A stretch of DNA of 64,000 bases, from the NCBI RefSeq assembly GCF_000612505.1, contig NZ_CP004078.1, positions 5,045,001-5,109,000 of the forward strand, read 5' to 3'. Of this stretch, positions 1-8,701 are shown in pieces (the stretch's first letter is position 1; each line of letters begins with the position of its first letter). The notes beneath the pieces were generated by a model. The model had not been told where the DNA came from and did not search any database. It saw only the letters and a program-made list of their open reading frames with translations. Both the position numbers and the translations under genes were made by a program. This stretch comes from Paenibacillus sabinae T27 (GTDB lineage: Bacteria; Bacillota; Bacilli; Paenibacillales; Paenibacillaceae).

Positions 1-557
1 AAGCCCAAAGTATCGGCTCGACGCCGGAGGAGGATGTCGCCTTCGGTCTGGAGAACCGGGGGATCTCCCGGGAGGAAATGAAGGCGCGGACGCTAAACGC
101 CCTGCGGCAGACGGGCCTTGGGCACAAAGCCGGAGCGCCGGTGTCCGAGCTGTCGGGCGGCGAGCGGCAGCGCCTGGCCATCGCCTGCTGCCTGGCGCTG
201 GAAGCGGAAATGATTATTTTTGACGAGGCGACCTCGATGCTGGACCCCGTCTCCCGCAAAGAAATTTTCGAGCTGAGCCGTGAACTGTGGCGGCGGGGAG
301 TAACCGTGCTGTGGGTAACGCAGCGGATGGAAGAGCTGGCGGCGGCGGACCGCGTGGCCGTCATGGACCATGGACGGCTGGTCTACGACGGCGATCCCCG
401 GACGCTCTTTTACGACTCCGGGCTGCCGGCCGCGCTTAGCTGGGAGGATTCACCCGTCATCGGCATCGGCCGGATGATGCGGGAGAACGGCTGGCCGTCT
501 GATCTGCTGCCGCTGACGGAGCAGCAGCTGGAGGAGGCGCTATGCCGGTACAGCTGA
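1..557 (+). CDS. ECF transporter ATP-binding subunit, first ATPase (partial at window edge)
   Basis: The reading frame is open from base 3 to the stop at 555-557 and begins upstream of the window. Visible are the segment after the Q-loop (AQSIGSTPEEDVAFGLENRG, typical of EcfA/CbiO proteins), the ABC signature LSGGERQR, a Walker B MIIFDEATSMLD and the D-loop. The usual H-loop histidine is replaced by glutamine (VTQRMEEL). Such ATPases energise uptake of vitamins or metal ions together with a second ATPase, EcfT and a substrate-binding EcfS. The next gene starts 16 bases before this stop, so the two are translationally coupled. The substrate cannot be told because the EcfS gene is not in view. 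Confidence 0.9.
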   Translation, partial: AQSIGSTPEEDVAFGLENRGISREEMKARTLNALRQTGLGHKAGAPVSELSGGERQRLAIACCLALEAEMIIFDEATSMLDPVSRKEIFELSRELWRRGVTVLWVTQRMEELAAADRVAVMDHGRLVYDGDPRTLFYDSGLPAALSWEDSPVIGIGRMMRENGWPSDLLPLTEQQLEEALCRYS

Positions 558-2413
558 CGGGCGTGTCCTTCCGTTACGGCCGGTTCCCCGCCCTGCGCGG
601 CATTGATCTGCTGATCCCGGAGGGCGGCCTTACGGTCCTGTGCGGCGTAACGGGCAGTGGCAAGTCCACACTGCTGCGGCTGCTTTCCGGGCTGGAGCAG
701 CCGGACGCAGGCCGCATTGACTATACGAGCGGAGACTCATCCGCATCCGTCTCAATCGTCTTCCAGCAGCCGGAGAGCCAGCTCTTCGCCGGCAGCGTCA
801 GGAAGGATGTCGAGTACGGCCTGGAGCAGCGGGCCATCCCCGTGCCCCGGCGCAGCGAGGCGGCGGACCGGGCGATGCGGCATGCAGGGCTCGATCCCGA
901 GCGCTACGGGCCGCGCTCGCCGTTCCTGCTGAGCGGCGGCGAGAAGCGCCGGGTCTGCATCGCTGGTGCGATCGCCCCCCGGCCGCGGCTGCTCCTGCTG
1001 GACGAGCCGACGGCCGGGCTCGACCCGCCCGCCGTCCGCGCGCTGCTGGAGACCGCCGCGGAGCTGAAGCGCGGCGGCTATACGATCGTGGTCGCCACGC
1101 ACGATCTGGACTGCTTCTTCCCACTGGCCGATCAGGTCGCGGTGCTGGCGCAAGGAACCTTGCGCTACAGCGGGCCGCCGGACGGCCTGTGGAACGGTGC
1201 CCGCGTGCTGGAAGACGCGGGCCTGGAACCTCCGGCCTATATCCGGATCGGCCGGATGCTCATGCGCCAAGGCGGGCTGGATGCGCTGCCCGCCGGCGCA
1301 GGGGATTTGCTGGCGAAGCTGGACCCGCTTCGCCTTGCTTATCCCGGAGGCGAAGCCTGTCCGGGGGCTGGTGGCGGTGAGCGGCCTGCTGCAGCTGGCC
1401 GCTCCCTCTCCGCCGCTGGCGCAGCTGCGGCGGCAGGCAGCGCAGCCCTGCCGGAGGCCCGCGGGCTGACGGCAGCGGACGGCGCCCGGGTGGCCGAAAG
1501 CGGACGGCGCGCCGCCGCAGGCGACCGCTGCGCTTCGCAGCTTCCGGCGGATGCCGACGCCGCCAACTCAATCGCCGACGCCGCCAACACAACGGCTGCC
1601 GTGGCGGCTGGCGCCGGCGCACTCGCCGCCCCTGCCGAGAGCGACGCGTTCGGCAGCGCCAGCCGCCCGGCCGGATCGGCCTTGCGGAAGCTCGATCCGC
1701 GCGTCAAATGGCTGGCGATGGCGCTATGGTCGCTCGTCATTCTCGGAATGACGAGCGCGCTTCCGCTCGGGGCCGCCTCGGTGCTGGTAGCCGTACTTCT
1801 CGCCTGCGGGGGCATAACGCGGAAACGGACCGTTTGGTTCTACCGGCCGTTCCTGCCGATGTTTCTGCTGCTGTGGCTTCTGTCGGCCTTTTCATGGAGC
1901 GGCGGCGCCTCCTTCGCCTTTTCTCCCGCAGGCGCGCTGACCGGCGGTCTCTCCGTCCTCCGGCTGGGGCTGCTCATTTCGCTCGGCTTCTTGTTCACCG
2001 AGACCACCTCGGGAGCGCCGCTGCGCGAGGGGCTGGAGTGGGCCATCAAGCCGCTTGGAAGACTGGGCGTCCAAACGCGGAATTGGTCGCTCGCCGTGTC
2101 CGTAACCTTGCAGTTTATTCCCTGGATTCTGCGAAAAATCTCCGCGCTGCAGATGGCGCTCGCTTCCCGGGGCAACCGGAAGCGGGGGCTAGCGCGCTGG
2201 ACGCCGCGGCAGATCTCGCTGATGGCGGTTCCCCTGCTTCTGCAGGTCATCGGCATGGGCGACGAGCTGTCCACCGCCATCGAAGCCCGCGGCTATGACC
2301 CTTCGAAGCCGCGGACGCCCTGGCTTGTTCTGAGCTGGGGGCGACGGGATACGGCCGCGCTGCTGCTCGTCCTGTTCGCGGCGGCGCTGCTGTGGGGGCT
2401 CTCCCGAAGCTAA
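542..2413 (+). CDS. Fused ECF transporter ATPase (EcfA2) and membrane subunit (EcfT)
   Basis: This is a 623-residue protein. Residues 1 to about 235 are an ABC ATPase: Walker A GVTGSGKST at 35-43, Q-loop FQQPESQLF near 75, signature LSGGEKRR near 130, Walker B LLLLDEP near 150 and an H-loop histidine in ATHDLD near 187. Residues about 265-378 are a linker very rich in Ala and Gly with no predicted fold. From about 380 (LRKLDPRVKW) it is an EcfT-like membrane domain with several hydrophobic segments and two Ala/Ser-Arg-Gly motifs (ASRGNRKRG and EARGYDPSKPR) that in EcfT contact the ATPases. The ATG overlaps the previous ATPase gene. In most genomes EcfA2 and EcfT are separate proteins. No stop or frameshift separates the domains here, so the fusion appears real. 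Confidence 0.88.
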   Translation: MPVQLTGVSFRYGRFPALRGIDLLIPEGGLTVLCGVTGSGKSTLLRLLSGLEQPDAGRIDYTSGDSSASVSIVFQQPESQLFAGSVRKDVEYGLEQRAIPVPRRSEAADRAMRHAGLDPERYGPRSPFLLSGGEKRRVCIAGAIAPRPRLLLLDEPTAGLDPPAVRALLETAAELKRGGYTIVVATHDLDCFFPLADQVAVLAQGTLRYSGPPDGLWNGARVLEDAGLEPPAYIRIGRMLMRQGGLDALPAGAGDLLAKLDPLRLAYPGGEACPGAGGGERPAAAGRSLSAAGAAAAAGSAALPEARGLTAADGARVAESGRRAAAGDRCASQLPADADAANSIADAANTTAAVAAGAGALAAPAESDAFGSASRPAGSALRKLDPRVKWLAMALWSLVILGMTSALPLGAASVLVAVLLACGGITRKRTVWFYRPFLPMFLLLWLLSAFSWSGGASFAFSPAGALTGGLSVLRLGLLISLGFLFTETTSGAPLREGLEWAIKPLGRLGVQTRNWSLAVSVTLQFIPWILRKISALQMALASRGNRKRGLARWTPRQISLMAVPLLLQVIGMGDELSTAIEARGYDPSKPRTPWLVLSWGRRDTAALLLVLFAAALLWGLSRS

Positions 2414-2526
2414 AGCCCCGCCGCTTTGCCGCTTGAGGCCATTAGCAAGTAGTCTGTCGCCGCCTTCGAAATCCTCAAGGGTCCCCTCCGTTTCGACTGG
2501 AGACCCGGACCGTCGTATACCAGATA

Positions 2527-2568
2527 AATAAGCCTGCCAGAGCCCATAAGGGCTACGGCAGGCTTATT
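2527..2568. terminator. Bidirectional terminator between convergent genes
   Basis: A 12-bp perfect stem (AATAAGCCTGCC with GGCAGGCTTATT) encloses a second 5-bp stem AGCCC/GGGCT with an ATAA loop. It lies between the end of the ECF gene and the end of the opposing lipoprotein gene, with A and T runs on its flanks, so it can stop transcription from both sides. Confidence 0.8.
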
Positions 2569-2591
2569 GGCATTATGCTATTATGATGTCC

Positions 2592-3491
2592 TTATTCTTC
2601 AATCTTGATTGCGGCTGGTTTCGTATCGCCGACTTCCGCCAGATCATCCAGCGCGTACTCCACAAGCGCCTTGAAGTTATTCGAGGAGGTCGTCGCCCCG
2701 CTTACCGCGTCCACGGAACCGATGGACTGCTTCTCTACCAGCTGCTTCTCCAATTCTTCCGTATATTTGGCCGGATAGGTCTTGCTCTTGGCTTCCATCG
2801 CCGTCTTGTATCCGGCGTCTTCCGTCTTCAGCTTTCCGGCTTCGTTGACATAATCGAATTGTACGCTTGCGATCTTGTGGTCCTTAATCTCCAGATCAAT
2901 CTGCGGCTTCCAGCCGTGGCTGTCGAAGGCATCGGCTGCTACCTTATACGTGCCGTCCTCATACAGCGGAACGACGGCGGTCGCCGTGTCTCCGGCTTCC
3001 GCTTTGACCAGAGCGGCGGCGGCAAGCTCATTGAAGTTTCTGGACGAATGAGTCGCGCCGGAAACCGCATCGACCTTGGCAGCGTCCTGTGAGGCTACCA
3101 GCTCTTGACCCAGCTTGTCGAAGGCTTCGCGGGGCGTGAATTTATTCGCTTCCGAGAATCCTTTGATATAGGCCTCGTTCTTGCTTCTGAGCTCGCCTGC
3201 TTCGTTAGTGTAATCATAATAGGCCTTCCCGATTTTGCCTCCGGTTACGGTCACTTCCACATAAGCCTTCCAGTTCCGCACATCATTGCGGTCATACTCC
3301 GCTTTGTAGACTCCGTCTTTAAAAGCACCCGCAGCCGGCGCCGGAGAAGAATCCGCTGTACCGGTTGCCGCTGCCGTTGGCTCGCTGCTCGGACTTTCAG
3401 TCGCAGCCGAGTTGTTATTCGAATTTCCGCAGGCTGTCAGGGTAAGCGTCAGCATCAAAATGAGCAGGGACAAGTTCTTTGTGTTTTTCAT
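2592..3491 (-). CDS. Lipoprotein with two covalent-FMN-binding repeats (PplA-like)
   Basis: A 299-residue exported lipoprotein: a short basic N-terminus, a hydrophobic stretch and the lipobox LTAC with the lipid-anchored Cys at 21, followed by a Ser/Thr/Ala-rich spacer. Two repeats of an FMN-binding domain follow, each opening with DG-Y and ending in a flavin-attachment motif (VDAVSGATHSS near 150, VDAVSGATTSS near 265). In this family ApbE joins FMN to the last Thr of S/T-G-A-T. The architecture matches the Listeria flavolipoprotein PplA, which carries electrons out of the cell, but no other extracellular-electron-transfer gene is nearby. It might instead serve surface redox chemistry. The start follows a GGGGG ribosome site. 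Confidence 0.85.
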   Translation of the reverse strand: MKNTKNLSLLILMLTLTLTACGNSNNNSAATESPSSEPTAAATGTADSSPAPAAGAFKDGVYKAEYDRNDVRNWKAYVEVTVTGGKIGKAYYDYTNEAGELRSKNEAYIKGFSEANKFTPREAFDKLGQELVASQDAAKVDAVSGATHSSRNFNELAAAALVKAEAGDTATAVVPLYEDGTYKVAADAFDSHGWKPQIDLEIKDHKIASVQFDYVNEAGKLKTEDAGYKTAMEAKSKTYPAKYTEELEKQLVEKQSIGSVDAVSGATTSSNNFKALVEYALDDLAEVGDTKPAAIKIEE

Positions 3492-3643
3492 TCCATAACC
3501 CCCAGTTATGTTATTTTTTTCACATCCTTATTTTAACATTTGAAGTCCATTTCGTGTATTTATTTACAGTATTTTAGGAAAAAAGCAGTAGCACCGTTTA
3601 AAATGAAGACAAAATTGCAAATTCCTGCACATTCCATGAAAAT

Positions 3644-3692
3644 AAAAAGCTGTCCCTCAGCCGCTCTTGGCGGCTTCAAGGGACAGCTTTTT
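3644..3692 (-). terminator. Terminator of mprF
   Basis: A 14-bp stem (AAAAAGCTGTCCCT with AGGGACAGCTTTTT) with an internal GCCGC/GCGGC element lies directly after the mprF stop codon. Read on the minus strand it ends in a T run. Confidence 0.85.
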
Positions 3693-3693
3693 A

Positions 3694-6339
3694 CTATTTC
3701 CGTACTTTCGGCTGCCGGGAAACGAGCCTTACCAGATCCAGCGTCAGCACGGGCAGGGACAGGGAGACGGGATAAGCCAGATAGCGGGGCTCCCACTCCG
3801 GCGAGAATTTCTCCTTGTACCGGCGGAGGCCTAAGAAGCCGTACCAATGCCCTCCGCGCTTGAAGACCAGATGGGCGATTTTCTCTTCCCGCAGCGAGCC
3901 GGGATTTCGCCCGACGCTGGACAGGGGCGCATTACCGAGGTTGAACCTTACATACCCCTCGGCCTTGGCCCATTCCAGGAGTGAGATGAACAGGAAGTCC
4001 ATCGTTCCGTTCGGGCTCTTCAGGCGATGGCGCATCAGGTCGATGGATACGGTAACCCCGTCGTCGTAGCCCGGCGCAAGCGAGGCAAAGGCAATGACGG
4101 CGCCTTCGGCATTCCGCAGCAGGGCCAGCGGCGCAAGCTGCAGATACGATTCGTCGAACCATCCGAGCGAATAGCCTTTTTCCGCCCGGCCTCTCAGCCA
4201 TTCGTCGGAAATCGAACGAAGCTCCTGCAGCAGCTCCGCCCCGTACGGAGGCTTCGCCAGTTCAAAGGTGCTGCCTTCGCGCTCGAACCGGCGGGCGACG
4301 CTCCGCAAGTCGCTGTTTCTTTTGCCACTGAGGGTGAACCGTTCCAGCGGCACCAGCGCCTCTTCACCGAGTTTAAAGAAGCGGTAGCCCTGCTCATGGT
4401 AAATCGGTAAGTAGGCGGGCGTCGCTTGATAGAAGACCACGGTAAGACCGTACCTGTCGGCCTCTGTCCGGAACTCACTGATCGCGTCGTTCACCAGCTC
4501 TTTGGGGCCCAGCGGGTCACCGAGCACGACAAGCTTGTCCCGCACCCTGGCAAAGGGAAGCATAACCTTGCCGTCCTGCGCCCAGTAGAAGCTCTTGTCG
4601 CCCGTGAAGAGCATATGGGTCAGGGCGTTGCCGGATTCCATCTCCAGATACCGCCGCAGCCGTTCCATATCCGGCGGCGCGGTCAGCGCCTCCGCCCGCC
4701 GGTTGGGCCGAAGCACCGCGGCCAGGGAGAGCAGCAGCCAGGCGGCCGCCAACCCGCCCGCAGCCGTATAGGCAAAATGGCCGTGCTGCTGCAGCCACTC
4801 GGTCGCCTCGCCGGGCCGCAGCGCTTTGAAGAAGCCGCGGTGCGAATAGCTTGCCAGCAGATAATAGCTGAGAGCGATGAAAGAAGTAAGCATCAGCCAT
4901 CCCAGCAGGCTCTGCCGTGAGATCGGCGCGCTGATCCGGTAGAAACGCGCCCTTGAAATCCACAGAAGAAAGGCGACCAGCAGCAGAAAGATCGCCTCTT
5001 CGTAATCGAACCCTTTGGCGAAGGCGAACACCGCTCCAAGAGCCAGCAGAATGCCCGACCCGATATAGGCTCTGCGGACATGCAGCGATATCCCTCTCGA
5101 CAGCAGCACCAGCATAAAGCCGATCACTACCGACAAATGATGCGAGAGCCGCATGATCGGAAGCGACAGGAGCTCCTCCGTGAAGCGCAGCCGGTACATT
5201 AACTCGGGCGTGGCCGCCGACAGCAGCAGAATCAGGCCGGACACAAGCACAAGCTTGCCGAGCGCCCATCCGCCAAGATCGCTGAGAAAGGTGTACTGTC
5301 CGGGCCAGCCCCAAATCTTTTGCCAAGTGTTCAGAGACGTCTCCATAGCCGTGCCACGCAGCAGCCGGATGCCCTGCTGTCCGATTTCGAACGCCGCCAG
5401 CACCAGCCCGATCAGCCAGGGAACGACATAATAGAACAGCCGGAAGATGACGAGCACCGCCATCGCCCGCTCACTTGCATACCCCATCTGCTGCAATCCG
5501 AGCAGCGCAATCAGATCAAATGCGCCGATGCCTCCCGGGGCCATGCTGAGTATGCCCGCAATCGCCGCAATGACGTACAGACTCATCATCGGCTGAAAAG
5601 GAGCGCCGTCCAGCATATACCTCGCGATCATCGCAAAAGTAAATCCGGCGCCCAGCCATTCCAGCAGCGAAGAAGCGACCGAGGCGTATACCGTCATCCA
5701 CGGCGTTCTCCCTTCTCCCCGGTTAATCCATTTGGCGAACAAGGAGGAACGCTGGACCATGATAAAAAAGGGCAGATAGAGCGCCATGCCCCAAACGGCG
5801 AACACCAACCACCGGTGCTCGCGCAGCAGCTCCTCCGCCGGCAGGATGCCGAAGAGGTTGGCCCAGGACAGCAGCGACAGGCCCGTAATCATCAGCGGAG
5901 ACAAAAAGACAATGGCCGGAGTCAGGACCGCCGTGGGCACTCCGCTTTTTTTATAGAGCAGCGTGCGCAGACCGACTCCCGCAAGACCGGCAAAGCCGAT
6001 CAAATTGTTAAAGGTATTGGCGATCCACGAATAGCGGAAGGTGCTCCATACCCCGGTCTTCATCCGAAAGTGGGCACGGATCAGAAAATCGTAGGCGCTC
6101 ATCACCGCAACCGCCGCCAGCGCCGCCGCCATCATCCGCAGAATATCCGGCACCGGAACATGCCTGAGTTCACGCAGCGTCCGGGCAAGCTTGACCCCTT
6201 TCAGTTCATGCTGCCCCTCTAAGTACACAAGCGCAATAATGATTACCGGAAACAGCGCCCGAACCGCCTTGACGCGATAAATCGACACCAGCAGCCTTAC
6301 CAGCTTTATCTGTTCCTGTCTATGTTTGTTTGTATGCAT
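3694..6339 (-). CDS. mprF: Phosphatidylglycerol lysyltransferase/flippase MprF
   Basis: An 881-residue bifunctional membrane protein. The N-terminal 520 or so residues hold about a dozen membrane segments (flippase domain); residues about 560-870 form the cytosolic GNAT-like aminoacyl-PG synthase domain (DUF2156), with the stretch RFNLGNAPLSSVG near the end. MprF transfers lysine (or alanine) from charged tRNA to phosphatidylglycerol and moves the product to the outer leaflet, lowering negative surface charge and giving resistance to cationic peptides and daptomycin. Length and order fit full-length MprF of Firmicutes. It is transcribed alone, divergent from the WG-repeat gene, and ends at a strong terminator. 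The amino acid used cannot be told from sequence alone. Confidence 0.93.
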   Translation of the reverse strand: MHTNKHRQEQIKLVRLLVSIYRVKAVRALFPVIIIALVYLEGQHELKGVKLARTLRELRHVPVPDILRMMAAALAAVAVMSAYDFLIRAHFRMKTGVWSTFRYSWIANTFNNLIGFAGLAGVGLRTLLYKKSGVPTAVLTPAIVFLSPLMITGLSLLSWANLFGILPAEELLREHRWLVFAVWGMALYLPFFIMVQRSSLFAKWINRGEGRTPWMTVYASVASSLLEWLGAGFTFAMIARYMLDGAPFQPMMSLYVIAAIAGILSMAPGGIGAFDLIALLGLQQMGYASERAMAVLVIFRLFYYVVPWLIGLVLAAFEIGQQGIRLLRGTAMETSLNTWQKIWGWPGQYTFLSDLGGWALGKLVLVSGLILLLSAATPELMYRLRFTEELLSLPIMRLSHHLSVVIGFMLVLLSRGISLHVRRAYIGSGILLALGAVFAFAKGFDYEEAIFLLLVAFLLWISRARFYRISAPISRQSLLGWLMLTSFIALSYYLLASYSHRGFFKALRPGEATEWLQQHGHFAYTAAGGLAAAWLLLSLAAVLRPNRRAEALTAPPDMERLRRYLEMESGNALTHMLFTGDKSFYWAQDGKVMLPFARVRDKLVVLGDPLGPKELVNDAISEFRTEADRYGLTVVFYQATPAYLPIYHEQGYRFFKLGEEALVPLERFTLSGKRNSDLRSVARRFEREGSTFELAKPPYGAELLQELRSISDEWLRGRAEKGYSLGWFDESYLQLAPLALLRNAEGAVIAFASLAPGYDDGVTVSIDLMRHRLKSPNGTMDFLFISLLEWAKAEGYVRFNLGNAPLSSVGRNPGSLREEKIAHLVFKRGGHWYGFLGLRRYKEKFSPEWEPRYLAYPVSLSLPVLTLDLVRLVSRQPKVRK

Positions 6340-6571
6340 TTTTCGTACCTGCCTTTAAAAGCTGAATCCGACTTGTTCTAGTGTATCATACGAGCTTCCG
6401 CGTTAAAAACCAACACCGTCATTCGGACAGCCGCTCCTTAAGGAAGTTACGGATTGGACACAAGAATAAAAGCCTTTCGCTGTCCGTAATCCGGAATGCG
6501 CGAAACTTTATCTGCCATCCGATCGTCTTTATCATTGGATCCTTTTTCCATAATAAGGAGTGGTGAGTAGG

Positions 6572-7675
6572 ATGAGAAAACGTTGGGCTTTATTGGTTCT
6601 ATGTACTGCAATCCTCATTTCGGGTACAGGATTTGCAGATTCATCCGTAAAGCGGATGGAGTTGTCAAAAACGCCGATAGATTACAGCCCCGTACGGCCC
6701 GCAAGTGACGGACAATTCCATGATGGCTTACTTTTCGCCGAACAATCGGATGGCACGCTTGCCTACTACAACACCAAAGGACAAGAAGCCTTTATTCTGC
6801 CTGACAACATTAAACCATTAAGCGATTTCTTCGAGCAGCGGGCACTGGTGATAAACAAGACAACCAAACGAATAGGCTACATTAACACCAAAGGCGCATT
6901 GGCGGTTCCCTGCAAGTATGCGGACGGGGGATATTTCTCGGAGGGCGTGGCTCATGTGTCCATTCCCGATACGGATAAACAGCTTATAATCGACCGGTCG
7001 GGAAAAACAGTGCATGTCTTCTTTAAGAAATACGACTCCGACTTTTACTTCACCAGCGGCTTGGCCGTGGCCTACGCGCCGAAAGGCGGTAAATTGGGTT
7101 TTATCAATATGTCCGGCGAATTGACCATTCCTTATCAATACACCCGTGGACGCGGGTTCTCCGAAGGATTAGCCCTAGTTCAAAACCGTAAAGGGAAATA
7201 CGGGTATATTGATGCGGCAGGCAAAACGGTTATTCCTTTTAAGTACGAGGACGGGGGCGACTTCTCCGAAGGGATGGCGGCTGTGAAGAACACCGAGGGG
7301 AGATGGGGATATATCCATACAAGCGGGAAGACTGCTATTCCCTTTAAATATAAGAGTGCCGGAACATTCAGTGAGGGATTAGCCATTACGTATAATCGAA
7401 GTGGAAATGTTGGTTTTATTAATAAAAATGGCAAATTAATTATTGCCTATCAGCAATACAATAGAGCATTTGATTTTAAAGAAGGCGTGGCTTTGGTTGG
7501 AATTACATCCAATTCCGATTCGGGCGGTAAATTCGGCTATATGGACCGCCAAGGCAAATTGCTTACCGCGCTCGAATATCGGGTGGAATCTTCTTCTTTT
7601 AATGGCGGAGCAGCGGTCGGCTTTAAGAGTTTGGGCAAGGGTGACATCCTAACCAAGCGTTCTACTTCAAAGTAG
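6572..7675 (+). CDS. Secreted WG-repeat protein
   Basis: A 367-residue protein with an N-terminal signal peptide (RKRWALLVLCTAILISGTGFA) and a body of about seven WG-type repeats of 35-45 residues. Each contains a KxGYI/F-(D/N)xxGK-xxIP-like core followed by FSEGLA/M, for example near residues 185-200, 230-245 and 275-290. WG repeats form beta-rich scaffolds of unknown ligand and are common in exported proteins of Paenibacillales and Clostridia. I chose the ATG at 6572, which starts the signal peptide and follows AAGGAG by 11 bases, rather than GTG codons at 6560 and 6563. GC content is lower than in the flanking genes. No functional partner is adjacent. Confidence 0.8.
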   Translation: MRKRWALLVLCTAILISGTGFADSSVKRMELSKTPIDYSPVRPASDGQFHDGLLFAEQSDGTLAYYNTKGQEAFILPDNIKPLSDFFEQRALVINKTTKRIGYINTKGALAVPCKYADGGYFSEGVAHVSIPDTDKQLIIDRSGKTVHVFFKKYDSDFYFTSGLAVAYAPKGGKLGFINMSGELTIPYQYTRGRGFSEGLALVQNRKGKYGYIDAAGKTVIPFKYEDGGDFSEGMAAVKNTEGRWGYIHTSGKTAIPFKYKSAGTFSEGLAITYNRSGNVGFINKNGKLIIAYQQYNRAFDFKEGVALVGITSNSDSGGKFGYMDRQGKLLTALEYRVESSSFNGGAAVGFKSLGKGDILTKRSTSK

Positions 7676-7723
7676 AAGGTTCACCCGGCAGAACGGAATA
7701 GCTGATTAGTAATCTTTAAAAAT

Positions 7724-7746
7724 AGCCGCGGCACCATGCCGCGGCT
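7724..7746. terminator. Terminator between convergent WG-repeat and EamA genes
   Basis: A 9-bp GC-rich stem AGCCGCGGC/GCCGCGGCT with the loop ACCAT, flanked by TTTAAAAAT and a later TTTTTAT, lies between two converging genes. Confidence 0.75.
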
Positions 7747-7765
7747 TAACGCATTTTTATAAGCT

Positions 7766-8701
7766 TCAGTTCTTATAACTCCGCATTTCACTTTCGGCCT
7801 TTGCAAGATGACGCGCCGAAGTCCCTTTTTGCTCCACGGCTTTCCTAACCCGCCCGCCAATCAGCACAATGCTCAGCAGAATGATCGCCAAACCGGCGAC
7901 TGTATTCAGATAGACCGGTTCATGCAGAAAAATGACGCCCCAGACCAATCCGAACACCGGGACCAGAAAGGTGACGCTCACCGTCTTGACCGCACCCACA
8001 CTTGCGATCAGCCGGAAATACAGCAGGTAGGCAAAGGCGGTGCATACGAGCGAAAGGCAGAGCACCGACAGTGCCGCCGCCATCGTAGGCCGCTCTGGCG
8101 GAGGAAACACCGCGACCAGCGGCAGCAGCCAGACAGTCGCTCCAAGCTGCTGGCCGATGGCCAGTGTCAGCGGCGGTACTCCCTTGCCGACCCGGGCGGC
8201 GTATAGGCCCCCGAAGCCATAGGCCAGCGCGGCTCCGAGCGAGAATAATACGGAATACAGCATCGTTTTGTCCATCGGCTCGGGGCTCCAGCCGACCAGA
8301 ATTCCAACGCCGACCAGCCCCAGAACAAGTCCCGCCGCCTTGGTAAGGCCGGGTCTCTCCCCGCCGGTGCCCCAGGCCGCCAGGGCGGCAAAGATCGGCG
8401 TGGTCGCATTCAGGATCGCGGCCAGGGAAGCGCTCAGATGCAGCTCCGCCGCGCAGATGAGCGAGAACGGCAGCGCGGCGTTCAACCCGCCCAGCAGCAG
8501 AAACGGCTTCCAGCGCTTGCGCAACCCGATGGGGCTGCGCGTAAGCGCGGCGTACAGCAGCAGGGCGCCGGCCGCGATAGCGACCCGAAGACCGGTCGTC
8601 ACGACCGGGCCGAAGACCGGCGAGGCGATGCGCATAAACAGAAAGGAGGCGCCCCAAACGAGAGCCAGCAGCAGCAGCGCGGACAAATCTTTTCTGCTCA
8701 T
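7766..8701 (-). CDS. EamA/DMT-family exporter
   Basis: A 311-residue protein with ten hydrophobic segments arranged as two EamA repeats; the first opens with LALVWGASFLFMRIAS, typical of drug/metabolite transporters that export amino acids or related metabolites. The ATG at 8701 follows AAGGAAGGAG and overlaps the stop of the upstream MFS gene as ATGA (8698-8701), so the two transporters are translationally coupled. Codons upstream of this ATG read through the MFS gene in another frame and are not part of it. Substrate unknown. Confidence 0.85.
   Translation of the reverse strand: MSRKDLSALLLLALVWGASFLFMRIASPVFGPVVTTGLRVAIAAGALLLYAALTRSPIGLRKRWKPFLLLGGLNAALPFSLICAAELHLSASLAAILNATTPIFAALAAWGTGGERPGLTKAAGLVLGLVGVGILVGWSPEPMDKTMLYSVLFSLGAALAYGFGGLYAARVGKGVPPLTLAIGQQLGATVWLLPLVAVFPPPERPTMAAALSVLCLSLVCTAFAYLLYFRLIASVGAVKTVSVTFLVPVFGLVWGVIFLHEPVYLNTVAGLAIILLSIVLIGGRVRKAVEQKGTSARHLAKAESEMRSYKN

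Noticed and set aside
3105..3536. A plus-strand frame opposite the flavin lipoprotein
   Set aside because: No ribosome site and antisense to a gene with a clear lipobox and duplicated domains.
5320..6222. A 300-codon frame opposite mprF
   Set aside because: Arg/Gln/His-rich antisense translation of membrane-helix codons, no start signal.
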